Source: Microbacterium sp. MYb54 (GTDB lineage Bacteria; Actinomycetota; Actinomycetes; Actinomycetales; Microbacteriaceae). From it: 64,000 nt of DNA. Positions 1 to 9,730 of this stretch are shown in pieces (position 1 is the stretch's first letter; each line of letters opens with the position of its first letter). The stretch covers positions 1 through 64,000 of the forward strand of contig NZ_PCPA01000017.1 of the NCBI RefSeq assembly GCF_002979515.1, read 5' to 3'. Made by a program: the position numbers and the translations under genes. The notes beneath the pieces are model-generated. The model was not told where the DNA came from, searched no databases, and saw only the letters and a list, made by a program, of their open reading frames with translations.

Positions 1-1
1 C

Positions 2-300
2 GAAGCACGCGCTCTTTTCGGTTCACGCGGTGACCACCTGTCTGAGAAGCAGATCGACCGCATCCTTCAGAGAACCAAGGGATGGGCGGCTGGGCTCGTT
101 CTCATGATGCACATCGCGGCCGATTCGCATCGCAAGTTGGGTGTGCATTTGCGGGGCAACGAACCCGTGGTCGTGAACTACCTCCTCGAAGAGGTGGTCG
201 GCGACCTCGACGGTGAGCTCCTCGAGTTTTGCTCGCGACTTCGATTCCGGAAACGTTCACGCATGACCTCGCCGCGCTCGTCGCGGAAGGACGCTGCCGT
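2..300 (+). pseudogene. LuxR/MalT-type regulator fragment (broken)
   Basis: The frame starting at base 2 reads through the window edge and contains GWAAGLVLM followed by VNYLLEEVV. This is the pattern of the ATPase region of large MalT-like LuxR regulators, where a GWxAGL helix precedes a Y-L-x-E-E-V segment. After about base 235 the similarity continues in another frame (SIPETFTHDLAALV), so at least one frameshift has occurred. No helix-turn-helix domain follows. It is the inner part of a much larger gene (family members are roughly 800-900 residues), truncated by the window on the left and decayed on the right. The family is inferred from motif pattern only. Confidence 0.55.
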
Positions 301-310
301 GCGGATGTGA

Positions 311-1182
311 TGCGCGGTCACGCAGACACGGCGGCCGTTTGCCCTGACAACCCCTGACGAGGTGGCTTCCGTCATCACACGTCAGTGGCGGACTGGCCTC
401 GGCCTGCACGTCGCGAATCAGCGAGGCGGCGTCGATGAAGTGCTGTCTCGCACCACGAGAGATACGAGCTGATGCAGGAGCGCCCGGGACAATTGCGGCG
501 GCTTGTCCACGCTCCGGCGTTGGTGGCATCCTGGATGACCGATCGAGCCAAAAGCACTCTGATCCGAGACGATGGGGACGCGCAGACCTGGGAACGGCGA
601 CCATTTCCACGGGCTCGGGTGACCGCAATTGCCAGGAGAATCTGGCGGTCGCCGGAACGGGAGTACATCCTCCCTGCCAGACCCGTATTCATCCAGGACA
701 TGAGCTACGCCGAGACGGGGAGCCGTGAGGTGTGGCATGAACCTGGTAGGCATCCCACCGAGCGCATGTACTCCGGGGATGTGGGTTTTGGGCCCTCAAG
801 GGCTGTGGGATTCGGTACTGCTGCGTCGACGCGCCGTGATGGTCGTGACGCTGAATATGTGGTCGCCGACCGAGGCGGGGACAGTCTGCGTGAAGTGCTG
901 TCGGCGCAACGCAAGGATACGTCGCAGGCAGAACCCGCATTTTGCCATCATGCGGTGTGTAGTGAATCCCCGGCTAGGAGGACCCCACTGGCAAGAAGGA
1001 CCAGCTCATCGTCAGCCCAGCAGACTCGACACCCGTCGCAGCTCGTAAGCTAACATTCCCTCACCGCGGATCCCGTCGAGTGCCCCGGATAGGCCACCGT
1101 CCTTTGCCCCAGAGTGAGCGGTTGCTGGGTAACTGCGACGTCGTCTGCCACGATGAGTATCGGCAGAGAAGCGGAGATTCAT
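311..1182. other. Degenerate stretch, no supported gene
   Basis: About 870 bases with only short competing open frames on both strands. None has a convincing ribosome site, consistent codon use or recognisable motif. It sits between the regulator remnant and the DUF1254 gene and probably holds decayed coding sequence, but I could not assign any of it. Confidence 0.5.
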
Positions 1183-2610
1183 ATGTTGAAGAAAAAGGCT
1201 GTTTCGGCTGTGGTGTCGGCGGAGGCATTGGCCGCGGTGAGCATCCCGGCGAAGGTCGAGACGCCGCTGGGCGTCTTCGAGTTCTTCGACGGGATGCCGT
1301 TGCCGGACACCATCGATCGAGCGTGGGACTCGCTAGATCTCATGCGAGCGGTGGACGTCTTCCTCAACGCGATGCCCGGGGCGTCCATGGTGGCGATGCG
1401 CAAAGGGTTCCGCAGCATCGGAGGCGATGCGAACCACAAGCTGATCTACACGGATCCGAAGGCGGACTCGGCGCAGATCGTGCTGACAGCCAACACGGTG
1501 ACGGCGTACGGCACGAACTTCATCGATCTCAGTGTCGGGCCGGTCGTCGTCGAGGTGCCGCCGAACTCGCTGTCGTTCGTCGATGACATCTGGCAGCGAT
1601 ACGTGAGTGACATGGGCAACGCCGGTGAGGATCGTGGCGTGGGCGGCAAGTACCTCTTCGTGCCGCCCGGCTTCGACGGTGAGGTGCCGGACGGGTACTA
1701 CGTGCGCCGGTCGTTGACGTTCTCGAACTGGTTGGTGATCCGCGCTCTCGGCGGCGTAGATGACCTCCTCACGACGCGCATCTACTCTCTCGCCGATGCC
1801 GCGACCCCGCCGGAGATGGAGTTCATCAACATGGCCGGCGCCAGCTTCATCGGCGTGCACGCCAACGACGGCTCTTTCTACGAAGAGATCGACACGATCG
1901 TCCAGGAAGAACCCGTCGGGTGCCTCGACCCGGAGAGGGCTGGACAGATCGCGGCGCTCGGAATCATGAAGGGACGCCCGTTCGCACCCGATGAGCGGAT
2001 GCGCAGCATCCTGGACGCCGGAGCGCGCATCGGAGGCGGGATCGCCCGCACCATCACCTACAAGCCGCGCGATCCGGCCTTCTACTACTATCCGGACGCG
2101 TCATGGACCACAGCGTTCGTGGGCGGCAGCTCAGAGTTCCTCGCCGACGGCGTGCGTCTGCTGGATGCGCGTTCCGTGATGCAGTACATCGGCACCGGAA
2201 TCACCCCCGCAATGGCTGTCGCACGCGTGGGCATCGGCTCCCAGTATGTGAATGCGTTCGTCGACTCCACCGGCCAATGGCTCGATGGCAGCAAGCATTA
2301 CACGCTGCGGTTGCCGGCAGAGATCCCGGCGAAGACGTTCTGGTCGATCGACATCTATGATCCGCAGACCCGCTCGCTGCTGCAGACGTCGAACCCGTGG
2401 CCCAGCATCAACAGCTTCCATGGCGACGTTCCTGCTGAAGCCGACGGCGGCACCGTCATTCACTTTTCACCCCAGCGCGGCGATGGCCAGGACAACTGGC
2501 TGGAGACCGTGCCTGGCAAGGGATGGTTCGTTATCCTCCGCCTCTACGGGCCACTCGAGCCCTGGTTCGACAAGACCTGGCGCCCGGGCGAGATCGAGAT
2601 GGTCGGCTGA
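1183..2610 (+). CDS. DUF1254/DUF1214 domain protein
   Basis: A 475-residue protein. The start at 1183 is preferred over the upstream ATG at 1114 because GCGGAG lies just upstream of it. Residues about 15-130 carry the DUF1254-type pattern (GVFEFFDG, DLMRAVDVFLNAMPG, DPKADSAQIVLTANTVTAYG). The C-terminal third carries the DUF1214 pattern (FWSIDIYDPQTRSLLQ, then WLETVPGKGWFVILRLYGPL and FDKTWRPGEIE). The family is widespread in bacteria but has no settled biochemical role. A short basic and hydrophobic N-terminus could be a weak membrane signal. Its stop overlaps the start of the following GAP-family gene, so the two are very likely co-translated. A decayed DUF1214 tail lies separately near 16.4 kb. 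Confidence 0.85.
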   Translation: MLKKKAVSAVVSAEALAAVSIPAKVETPLGVFEFFDGMPLPDTIDRAWDSLDLMRAVDVFLNAMPGASMVAMRKGFRSIGGDANHKLIYTDPKADSAQIVLTANTVTAYGTNFIDLSVGPVVVEVPPNSLSFVDDIWQRYVSDMGNAGEDRGVGGKYLFVPPGFDGEVPDGYYVRRSLTFSNWLVIRALGGVDDLLTTRIYSLADAATPPEMEFINMAGASFIGVHANDGSFYEEIDTIVQEEPVGCLDPERAGQIAALGIMKGRPFAPDERMRSILDAGARIGGGIARTITYKPRDPAFYYYPDASWTTAFVGGSSEFLADGVRLLDARSVMQYIGTGITPAMAVARVGIGSQYVNAFVDSTGQWLDGSKHYTLRLPAEIPAKTFWSIDIYDPQTRSLLQTSNPWPSINSFHGDVPAEADGGTVIHFSPQRGDGQDNWLETVPGKGWFVILRLYGPLEPWFDKTWRPGEIEMVG

Positions 2611-3281
2611 TGGGCGGGGCCATCGGAGAGATCCTCCCCCTCGCTCTCGGCATCGCGATCAGCCCGATCCCGATCATCGCCACGATCCTGATGCTGCTGT
2701 CGCCGAAAGCGCGAGTTACCAGTGTCGGCTTCCTTCTCGGCTGGATCGTCGGCATCGTCGTCGCGGTCGTCGCATTCACGCTGTTGTCATCGGTCCTCCC
2801 GCAGGACGACCCCGACGCGACGAGACCCATCCAGGGGATTGTGCAACTCCTGCTGGGTGCGCTCCTGCTCCTCCTCGCCGTCAAGCAGTGGCGGGGGCGA
2901 CCTCGCGAGGGCGAGACACCGGCGCTTCCGAAGTGGATGCAGGCGATTGACAAGGTCACCTTCCCCGTCGCGCTCGGCCTGGGCTTCCTCATGTCGGCAC
3001 TCAACCCGAAGAACCTGATCATGGCGGCGGGTGCGGGCGTGGCAATCGGATCCGCGGCGCTGGAGACCGGGACGACCATTCTGGTGATCGTCGTGTTCAC
3101 TCTGATCGCAGCCTGCACGGTCGCGGTCCCCGTGATCGGCTACCTGATCGCGGCGGAGAAGCTGCGGAGCCCGCTCGACGGCCTGCGCAGCTGGCTCCAG
3201 AGGGAGAACCCCGTGATCATGGCGGTCCTGCTCCTCGTCATCGGAATCTCCATGATCGGCAAGGGCATCGGCAGCTTCTAG
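2610..3281 (+). CDS. GAP-family integral membrane protein
   Basis: A 223-residue polytopic membrane protein starting at the ATG that overlaps the stop of the DUF1254 gene. It has about six hydrophobic segments (residues about 5-25, 32-55, 75-92, 120-140, 150-180, 200-220). The opening LPLALGIAISPIPIIATIL and the internal SALNPKNLIMAAGAG are typical of the GAP family (Gap/Sap-like proteins; mycobacterial members act in peptidoglycolipid or sulfolipid export). Whether this copy transports lipids is not visible from sequence. The overlap with the DUF1254 gene suggests a joint function at the envelope. Confidence 0.8.
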   Translation: MGGAIGEILPLALGIAISPIPIIATILMLLSPKARVTSVGFLLGWIVGIVVAVVAFTLLSSVLPQDDPDATRPIQGIVQLLLGALLLLLAVKQWRGRPREGETPALPKWMQAIDKVTFPVALGLGFLMSALNPKNLIMAAGAGVAIGSAALETGTTILVIVVFTLIAACTVAVPVIGYLIAAEKLRSPLDGLRSWLQRENPVIMAVLLLVIGISMIGKGIGSF

Positions 3282-3331
3282 CAAGCTCGCAGCTCAGACA
3301 CGACAATGTGATGGCGGCTGATAGGCACTTA

Positions 3332-3387
3332 GGGACCCACCCTCAGCGGCAGGTGTATCGAGAACCTCGCCGACGAAGGTGGGTCCC
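3332..3387 (+). terminator. Hairpin after the DUF1254/GAP pair
   Basis: GGGACCCACC at 3332-3341 pairs perfectly with GGTGGGTCCC at 3378-3387. The loop is about 36 bases and no T-run follows, so a terminator role for the operon ending at 3281 is only an inference; it may simply be a repeat. Confidence 0.3.
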
Positions 3388-3496
3388 GTCGCTTAAGCTC
3401 GCAGAGCGCATCAGTGCCTCGATCTATTCGACGTGAGCATTGGAGATTCGGCTCATCGGGCCGAAACATAGCGGATCGATGGGGGCTGGATGACGC

Positions 3497-3787
3497 TCAC
3501 TCACGGATTGGCCAGGCCTTGAGCCTCGCAACCCGAGACGGTCGGAACTCGATGAGGGAGTGTCGGGCAATGCCACGTAAGGCGAACGGGTCTCGGATGA
3601 TCGCTGCCTCGACCTCGTCGCGTGGTCGATCTGCGGTGATGATGACGCCGCCGACGCGTGGTTCTCTTGGGCCTGAGATGAGGAACAGCCCTCTCGTGTA
3701 GTGGACATTGAGCCACTCGTTGTGGGCCTCGAGAGCGGCATCGACGGCATCAGCGGGGGCGAGGTAGTCGAGGGTGATCACATACAT
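3497..3787 (-). CDS. YciI-like (YCII-related) protein
   Basis: A 96-residue protein starting MYVITLDYLAP. The ferredoxin-like YCII fold is suggested by the alternating strands, by an N-terminal acidic/His-containing helix (AHNEWLNVHYTRG) followed by LISGPREPRVGG, and by the late segment RDPFALRGIARHSLIEF. Many YciI proteins are small uncharacterised enzymes; a conserved His/Asp pair is proposed as their active site. The start at 3787 fits the normal family length better than the longer frame reaching 3991. It is divergent from the LysR-type gene, with about 72 bases between them, so that regulator probably controls it. Confidence 0.75.
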   Translation of the reverse strand: MYVITLDYLAPADAVDAALEAHNEWLNVHYTRGLFLISGPREPRVGGVIITADRPRDEVEAAIIRDPFALRGIARHSLIEFRPSRVARLKAWPIRE

Positions 3788-3859
3788 GCCTACATCGGAA
3801 CACGCATCCGGCGGGTGGAGGAAGGTCCAGCATGAGACTACGTGAATAGGGTAGAGGCT

Positions 3860-4693
3860 ATGGACGGGGCTATGGCATACGATCAGGTGTCTGTCCTGCA
3901 TCTGCGATACTTTCTTGCTGTTCTTGATGAGGGGACAGTGCGTGCCGCGGCGGGACGGATCGGGATCAGCCAGCCCAGTTTGAGTCAACAACTACTTCGG
4001 CTTGAACAGCGGCTCGGTGTTCGACTGTTCGAGAGGTCTCCAGCGGGTATGCGACCGACAGAGCGAGGGGAGCAGCTGGGGCAGATCGCGGAACGGATGA
4101 CGCGTGAGCTGGAAGAGCTGTCGGAGGTCGCTGGCGTGATCCGCCGCATCGGTGTCCCCCGTGGCACTGACGCGGAGGTCCTTGGGATGCTGACGGATCG
4201 CTTCGGGGACGCGGTGGAGATCGTGGCACTGGATTCTGGGCGTGCCTTGCATGCCATTGGGCGGGAGGTTGACGCGGCGTTGCTCAGAGGCCCCGTACTT
4301 TCCCTCAAACCCGGGGTGGAGCTGAGCGAGGTCCGTGTGGCTCCGCTGGGCGTCCTGCACGGCAGCGGTCATGAATTGGCAGGCCGTGGACTGATCAATT
4401 GGGAGGACCTCGACGGACAGACGCTGCTGTGGTTCGACGATCGACGAGCTCCGGACTTCGCACAATGGCTGCTGGAGTGCTGTCGCACGCATGGGTGGAC
4501 TCCGCAGACTCGGCGACTCGATCCGGCGGGGGCCCAGATCTTTGAGGACGCGCTTCGGCGAAGCCGGGACACTGTGGCACTTACCCCGTGCCCGAGGGTT
4601 CTCCCCTGGGGGCTCGCGTGGATTCCGTTGAGCGATCCTCCGCTGGAGCGCTTGTTCCTTGCCGTTCGGAGCGCGATGCTACGCCTGGGGTGA
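3860..4693 (+). CDS. LysR-family transcriptional regulator
   Basis: About 277 residues. The N-terminal winged helix-turn-helix is clear: LRYFLAVLDEGTVRAAAGR, then ISQPSLSQQLLRLEQRLGVRLFER, the LysR signature. The C-terminal half is the periplasmic-binding-protein-like effector domain, somewhat divergent and shorter than usual. GTG 3842, ATG 3860 and ATG 3872 are all possible starts; none has a strong ribosome site. It is divergent from the YciI-like gene, the usual arrangement for a LysR regulator and its target. A strong hairpin follows at 4778-4812. Confidence 0.85.
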   Translation: MDGAMAYDQVSVLHLRYFLAVLDEGTVRAAAGRIGISQPSLSQQLLRLEQRLGVRLFERSPAGMRPTERGEQLGQIAERMTRELEELSEVAGVIRRIGVPRGTDAEVLGMLTDRFGDAVEIVALDSGRALHAIGREVDAALLRGPVLSLKPGVELSEVRVAPLGVLHGSGHELAGRGLINWEDLDGQTLLWFDDRRAPDFAQWLLECCRTHGWTPQTRRLDPAGAQIFEDALRRSRDTVALTPCPRVLPWGLAWIPLSDPPLERLFLAVRSAMLRLG

Positions 4694-4777
4694 TGGGGCC
4701 TGACGTACGGCGGTGGTGCGGATTGGCGGTGGCCTGACCCGTTGATTTTGGTGGCATTGGGTGCTTCCAACACGAGT

Positions 4778-4812
4778 GCCAGGGGGATCGACATGTCCTC
4801 GATCCCCCTGGC
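4778..4812. terminator. Bidirectional terminator hairpin
   Basis: A perfect 14-bp stem: 4778-4791 (GCCAGGGGGATCGA) pairs with 4799-4812 around a 7-base loop. It lies exactly between the 3' ends of two convergent genes (LysR on +, GNAT on -), so it probably terminates both. There is no clear T-run, as is common in high-GC actinobacteria. Confidence 0.7.
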
Positions 4813-4823
4813 CAGGGGAGCTC

Positions 4824-5342
4824 TCAGCGGGGAAGGGGGCGCTCCCAGATGGCAGCAGTGCTTTCCACATTTCCTGCGGTGTAGGGGGCGGTTTCACCTG
4901 TGGGGTGGTAGTCGAGCGCCTGCCAGAACGGTTCTGCGATCTCGGCGTTCGTCGCGACGATACTCAGGCGCAGTGTGTCGACGTCCCGCCAGGCGAGAGC
5001 TCGCTCCACGACGTGGTCGTGTAAGAGCCTCCCGAGTCCTTTGCCCTGATGCTGACCATGGACGAGGAGGAGGCCTACGTGGGCGACGCCTGGGTGGGGC
5101 CAGTTGTGTAGAACGTCACAGAAGGCGAGGAGCGTGTCAGTGGGCTCGTCCCAAGTCCCTAGGCCGAGTTTGTTTGAGCGTGTGAGAAGCGGTGGCAGCG
5201 CTTCGAGTATGTTCGAGGCGTCAGTGGGTTGTGGGTCGTTGCCTGTGACGCGACGCGCGTACTCGGGGGTGGCTTCCAGTAGCCTTTGCAGACCGGTAAT
5301 ATCCCCGAGGCTTTCGGGGTGTAGTTCTCTCAAGACAGTCAC
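4824..5342 (-). CDS. GNAT-family N-acetyltransferase
   Basis: A 172-residue acetyltransferase-fold protein. The acetyl-CoA binding region is visible as HVGLLLVHGQHQGKGLGRLL (R/Q-x-x-G-x-G/A motif), followed by the helix containing LRLSIVATNAEIAEPFWQALDY, the usual GNAT C-terminal half. The substrate cannot be predicted. A 113-bp piece of this gene (5158-5270) is repeated almost exactly at 11673-11785 beside an IS5 remnant, showing that this region has been duplicated. It is convergent with the LysR gene. Confidence 0.85.
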   Translation of the reverse strand: MTVLRELHPESLGDITGLQRLLEATPEYARRVTGNDPQPTDASNILEALPPLLTRSNKLGLGTWDEPTDTLLAFCDVLHNWPHPGVAHVGLLLVHGQHQGKGLGRLLHDHVVERALAWRDVDTLRLSIVATNAEIAEPFWQALDYHPTGETAPYTAGNVESTAAIWERPLPR

Positions 5343-5618
5343 CCGAAAATGTTCTCACGGGGATCAAGGCGGTGGGGCGTTGCGAACGGGCCTGTGGAGC
5401 TGATCGCTCCGTGGCGTTGTTTTGTGATCGTTGTGTGGCGTTCGTCTTCGATGACGAGGCTGCGGGTCGACCTCCATATTCGACTGCGGCAGTGACTTCA
5501 CGATTCGTACCGGTCATTGGATCTTCTGCATCCCGGCACTGTCACCCGAGAGGTCCAGCTAGGGGATCAGAGACTCGCGGATGCGGGGACGAATGTCGCC
5601 ATTCCCCCCGCACGTGGC

Positions 5619-5900
5619 TCACCGTCTCTCGGTCGCGCGTCCTCTGCCCCACACGGCGCTCGCGATGAGCAGAGCGGCTGCACCAGCAACGATTCCGATG
5701 ATTGCGGCGGGGACGCTTATAGCTTGGATGATGATGATGCCTGCCAGGGCGCTGCCGAGTGATGCTCCGACGTTGTGGCTGGAGTTGACCCAGGTCGTTG
5801 CCGAGTTCTGGCGGTGTTCTCCGCCGGCCTGGTGGGCGGCGAAGTAGGCCACGATCATCACCGGTGAGAAGAGCAGGCCAGCTGCGGCACCTCGAAACGC
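5619..5900 (-). pseudogene. MFS transporter C-terminal remnant
   Basis: On the minus strand the frame reads GAAAGLLFSPVMIVAYFAA, then TTWVNSSHNVGASLGSALAG and a final hydrophobic segment. This is the end of an AraJ/YdhP-like major facilitator permease: the N-S-x-x-N-x-G-x-x-x-G motif is typical. About three quarters of a normal 400-residue transporter is missing, because upstream similarity stops near 5900 where a surface-protein fragment begins. Confidence 0.6.
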
Positions 5901-5939
5901 CTGTCGCCTTCGGCAAGCATCTGAAGGGGTGACCGGCCC

Positions 5940-6170
5940 TGGTCTGACGACGGTTCGAGGAGGTGCTCATCGCGGCGTGTAGAAGGCCGCGATGCTAGGA
6001 CGATCCCAATTCCGATTGCAGTGCACCGTAGCAGCGACCGTTAGCCCAATCGGCAGCCCATCCCTGGTGATCGCGAGCGGCGTCCCACCAGTAACCATCC
6101 CACCTGGAGTCGTCGGCGGAGACGGCGGCACCACACCCGTCTCACGAGCGTACGTAGACGACCGCTCCTG
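5940..6170 (-). pseudogene. Remnant of a LAXTG surface protein 3' end
   Basis: The minus strand of this stretch aligns along its length with the 3' end of the broken surface-protein gene at 34.85-35.06 kb (both contain ARETGVVPP, then GGM, PLAIT and GLPIGLT; both end with the same CTCCTCGAACCGTCGTCAGA). The sortase motif has decayed from LAITG to LAITR, and the membrane anchor is disrupted by frameshifts. It is a dead copy of a mobile or recombining surface-protein cassette. Confidence 0.65.
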
Positions 6171-6375
6171 TTTGTGTGCGCCGGACGCAGGAATGTGGGC
6201 GTCAGAAGCGGTATTCCAACGCCCCGGCGGCCCTCTGCCATCCCGAGCAACACCGGTGGGAGATGCCATGCGCTGCGAGGCGGAGGCGCCCCCTCCGTCG
6301 ATCGACGAGCGATCCAGAGTCGTATTACATAGAACGCCCCGTTTGACCCAGATGTGTATTATCTGTCGGCGGTTC

Positions 6376-7728
6376 CTACCCCGTGGCCATCAGTCCCATC
6401 GGAGATGCCTTCCAGCCGGGGAAGACACCGGACATCTGTGACGCTGAGAGGCCCAATCGTGCCGCCACGACTTCACTGAGAAGGTCGCGAAAGTCATTCC
6501 GACCGGGCAGATCGCCCCTCTCGAGCATGCCTGCATCGAGGGCCTCCCAAGCCCCGTGGACGCCGCCGCGCACACCACCCCCGATCGCAAGCGCCAAACC
6601 CCCGTGCCCGTGATCCGTGCCCCCGGTGCCGTTCTGCTCGACGCGTCGACCGAATTCGCTCATCACGACCATCGTCGTCGAGGCAGCCTTATCGCCGAGA
6701 CTGTCGAAGAACGCCGCGATCCCGTCACCAAGCGCTGCGAGCATCATCGTCATGTCGCCGGCATCGACGTTACCGACGCCGGTATGCATATCCCAGCCTC
6801 CGAGATCGATCGTGGCGACGCGCATCCCCAGGTCGGCGCGGATGATCGACGAGAGCATGGAAAGGTCGTCTCCGAATCCTCCGTCCGGGAACGTCGACTC
6901 CGCGCTCGAGGGGGGAATCTGTCCCGCGGCTGCGGCTGCTTCGAGGGCGATGGATGATTGCACCGCATATGGGTGATCGATGCCTGTGTAGAGAAGTTCG
7001 AGCGCCCGGCGGGTGCGGTCGAGCGTGTCACCGTCCGCGTCGATCGTGAGACTGTCGAGGTTGCGCACCACGAGAGACTGAGAAGATCCGACCAGCGAAC
7101 GAGTCAACGGGTTGGTCGCCGACAGGGATCGGAACGTCGTGCCCGCTCCCGACGCCTCTAAGACACGGTCAAGCCATCCGCGGCTGTCGCCATTGCTCAC
7201 TCCGCCGCGCTCGAGACAGTCCTGAGCCTGAAAGTGGCTCCGCGAGAGCTCAGGGGTCGCGATGTCTGGAACCGCGGCGACCTTCCCCGCCTTGAGCAAA
7301 GGGGCCAGACCACCGAGAGCAGGATGAAGCCCGAACCGCTGATCGACAGGGAGCAACTGCGCCCCCCGGATCGCGATGTCTGGTCGCGCGGCAAGCAACA
7401 CTGGATCCTCGAAAGGGACCAGTACGGACAGCCCATCCATGCCGCCGCGCAAGAACAGGACGACGAGTGCGCCATTCGCCCCTTCCTCGCTCGCAGCCGC
7501 GTAACTGACACGGGTGGTCACCATCTGAGCACCCAGCAGCGCGACCCCCATCCCGAGACCACCTTGGAGCAGGCGACGACGGGTGAAGCCTCGCGACCAG
7601 CGTTCTCCACGCGACGCGGCCTGTTCGCTCACTACATCTCCGAGCGCGCGAACAGCCGCGTCACCATCGGTCGGGCCGAGACGTCGCCAGTTCGGACGGT
7701 CGGGGTGAAGCGAATAGCGATCGTCCAT
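6376..7728 (-). CDS. DUF1501 family secreted protein
   Basis: A 450-residue protein with a twin-arginine signal near residues 48-75 (FTRRRLLQGG, then a hydrophobic stretch). The DUF1501 pattern is clear: LVVLFLRGGMDGLSVLVPF near the N-terminus, DIATPELSRSHFQAQD, IDLGGWDMHTGVG, MVVMSEFGRRVEQNGTGG and TDHGHGGLALAIGG. The family is related to the alkaline phosphatase/sulfatase fold and is exported by Tat; its substrate is unknown. It lies 28 bases downstream of the DUF1800 gene, the standard partner, so the pair forms one operon. The start at 7728 gives a normal length. Confidence 0.85.
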   Translation of the reverse strand: MDDRYSLHPDRPNWRRLGPTDGDAAVRALGDVVSEQAASRGERWSRGFTRRRLLQGGLGMGVALLGAQMVTTRVSYAAASEEGANGALVVLFLRGGMDGLSVLVPFEDPVLLAARPDIAIRGAQLLPVDQRFGLHPALGGLAPLLKAGKVAAVPDIATPELSRSHFQAQDCLERGGVSNGDSRGWLDRVLEASGAGTTFRSLSATNPLTRSLVGSSQSLVVRNLDSLTIDADGDTLDRTRRALELLYTGIDHPYAVQSSIALEAAAAAGQIPPSSAESTFPDGGFGDDLSMLSSIIRADLGMRVATIDLGGWDMHTGVGNVDAGDMTMMLAALGDGIAAFFDSLGDKAASTTMVVMSEFGRRVEQNGTGGTDHGHGGLALAIGGGVRGGVHGAWEALDAGMLERGDLPGRNDFRDLLSEVVAARLGLSASQMSGVFPGWKASPMGLMATG

Positions 7729-7756
7729 ATGGATCTCCTCGAGGCGGTTTCAGAAG

Positions 7757-9730
7757 TCAGCGAATGAGGTGCGAGGGCGAGTCGAAAGCGAGCGCAGCAA
7801 CCTCTTCAAGGTGCCGGCTCTCCGGCTCGAGACCGTCGAGGAAGGCGAGCATGCCCTGAATGGTCGATTCGCCGGGTGACGTGGTGAGCAAAGTCTCAGC
7901 GATTCGCTGCACCCACTCTTCCTTGCCCTCGTCGGCATCCGGCCGAAGCTCGGCGAGGACGCTTTCCCCCCTAGGGAGACCTGGGTACTTCCCCGACACC
8001 AGGGCCCGGTGCATGTTCCACCTGGCGATCATCTGGCCCGACGAGTTCCACGCCGCGGCGACATCGGGGTAGCCGTCTGGTCGATCCCAGCGAAGCGGCT
8101 GATGGCCCATAGCGCCGAGGACCCAGCCCAATCCGCCAATGGCGGATGGGGCGACGTCGTCCATAGGAAGGCCGAGAGAGCGAACTGTGCTGGCGACGTC
8201 CTCCAGAGGTCGTCGTATCTTTGTCCCCAGCGACGACCAGAACTCGCGGCTCTCGAAGATGGCGACGACGACGGCGAGAATACTCGTGTCGTTGCGCGTA
8301 TAGACCTCTGCCAAAGCGTCCAGCAATTCGGGCGTCGGATCATCGGAGACGAATCGCACCGCGAGCTTGCTGGCGATCATTCGCGCGGTGGAGGGGTGCC
8401 TGGCGAGGTACTCCACATACCGATCGCCGACCTCGAGCCCCGACTGCGCGCCGTGTCGAGATTCAGAGAACCCGAGAACCTCGACCGCATCGGTGCTGTG
8501 GTCGTCCGGAACGAAGGCGAAAGCTCCATGCCCGTCGATCGTCCGCCCGGTCAACATGCCCGCGCTCGCGACCACCTCGTCTTCCGAATATCCTGCGCCA
8601 GTGCCGACGCTGTGGAGTTCGAGCAGTTCCCGACCGAGATTTTCATTCACCGCACCTCGGCGCGAGCTCGCATTGTCGAAGAATCGCAGCATCGCCGGAT
8701 GTCTCATCGCGTCACGCAACATGTCGGCGTACCGTCCGTATGCGTGGTGTCGGATCACGTTCTCGACGAAGTCGCCGGCGCTGTCCCAGACTCGCTCGCT
8801 CGGAACGGTCACGTGCAGCAAGTTATGAAAGACGTCGGCGACGACCGTGAACACCTGTCGCCTGCTGAACAGGAAGCGTGCGAGATAGAGATCGCGGACC
8901 TGGCCCATCGCATCCCAACTGAATTCCGGGATGGATCGACGGGTCGTTGCGATGTCCATGCTCCCCAGCGGAAACCAGCTTCGCGCCTTCGATTCACCCG
9001 CATCCTCGAGATTCACTGGATCCAGTTGCACAGACAGCCACCCAGCGAGTCCGAGCTCCTCCATCTCTGCGAGAACCGTCTTTCCCGCACCGATGCCGAT
9101 GCGGTTGAGGAGGTGCAATCGTGCAGCCCGTGTGTCGGCGACCGGGAGCTGCACGCCGTCAGCCGGGTGCGGGCCCGTTCCATCGACCGGCGCAGACTCG
9201 AAAGGAAGATCGACACGAGACGCGGGCGTCCTCGGCCCCGCCTCGACCAGGCTCCGATCGCGATCGAACGGGTGACGCCCGGGTGAGACGGGCGTCGGCG
9301 TCGGCGTCGGGGTCGGGGACCCCGACTCTGCTCCCTCGGTGCCATCGAAGGACGCCTTTCTCGACTCGCCTCCCCGAGGCCGCACAGGCCCCGTTCCTGC
9401 CGCAGCCTCGGACTCTTCGGGAGGTCTGCTCGCGAGCGCCCACGCCCCGAGAGCCCCCGCGATGCCGGTCGCCCCCCAGGCGAGGAGTGCTCGGCGCCTC
9501 GGCCGAGGCTCGTCAGCCTGGTCCTTCACCGCAGGTGACTCATCGACAACCGCAGGTGACTCATCGACGACAGCTGCGGTGAGCTGCTCGCTTGCGAGTC
9601 GCGCCTTTCGGGTCGACCGCAGCTCACCGCTCACCGCCTCCTCAGCATCGCCCGCTCGCGTCGGGTCTCGGACGTCACCCGGATGGGCGCCATCAGCCCC
9701 AATCTGATCACCGCCGAGTCGGGAACTCAT
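7757..9730 (-). CDS. DUF1800 family secreted protein
   Basis: A 657-residue protein. Residues about 1-80 are charged and polar, then RRRALLAWGATG starts a membrane/Tat-like segment, followed by a Thr-Pro-rich linker (TPTPTPTPV). The DUF1800 core begins at ARLHLLNRIGIG and includes FVENVIRHHAYGRYADMLR, NENLGRELLELHSVG, and W-x-x-x-G-Q near the end. The family nearly always pairs with DUF1501; the pair's biochemical role is unknown. A 21-bp tandem duplication in the coding sequence (about 9537-9566) gives the repeated VVDESPA. Its ATG overlaps the stop of the upstream broken secreted gene, so translation was coupled. Confidence 0.85.
   Translation of the reverse strand: MSSRLGGDQIGADGAHPGDVRDPTRAGDAEEAVSGELRSTRKARLASEQLTAAVVDESPAVVDESPAVKDQADEPRPRRRALLAWGATGIAGALGAWALASRPPEESEAAAGTGPVRPRGGESRKASFDGTEGAESGSPTPTPTPTPVSPGRHPFDRDRSLVEAGPRTPASRVDLPFESAPVDGTGPHPADGVQLPVADTRAARLHLLNRIGIGAGKTVLAEMEELGLAGWLSVQLDPVNLEDAGESKARSWFPLGSMDIATTRRSIPEFSWDAMGQVRDLYLARFLFSRRQVFTVVADVFHNLLHVTVPSERVWDSAGDFVENVIRHHAYGRYADMLRDAMRHPAMLRFFDNASSRRGAVNENLGRELLELHSVGTGAGYSEDEVVASAGMLTGRTIDGHGAFAFVPDDHSTDAVEVLGFSESRHGAQSGLEVGDRYVEYLARHPSTARMIASKLAVRFVSDDPTPELLDALAEVYTRNDTSILAVVVAIFESREFWSSLGTKIRRPLEDVASTVRSLGLPMDDVAPSAIGGLGWVLGAMGHQPLRWDRPDGYPDVAAAWNSSGQMIARWNMHRALVSGKYPGLPRGESVLAELRPDADEGKEEWVQRIAETLLTTSPGESTIQGMLAFLDGLEPESRHLEEVAALAFDSPSHLIR

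Noticed and set aside
8009..9286. 425-codon + frame opposite the DUF1800 gene
   Set aside because: Shadow of the DUF1800 gene, which has clear motifs and a signal sequence on the other strand.
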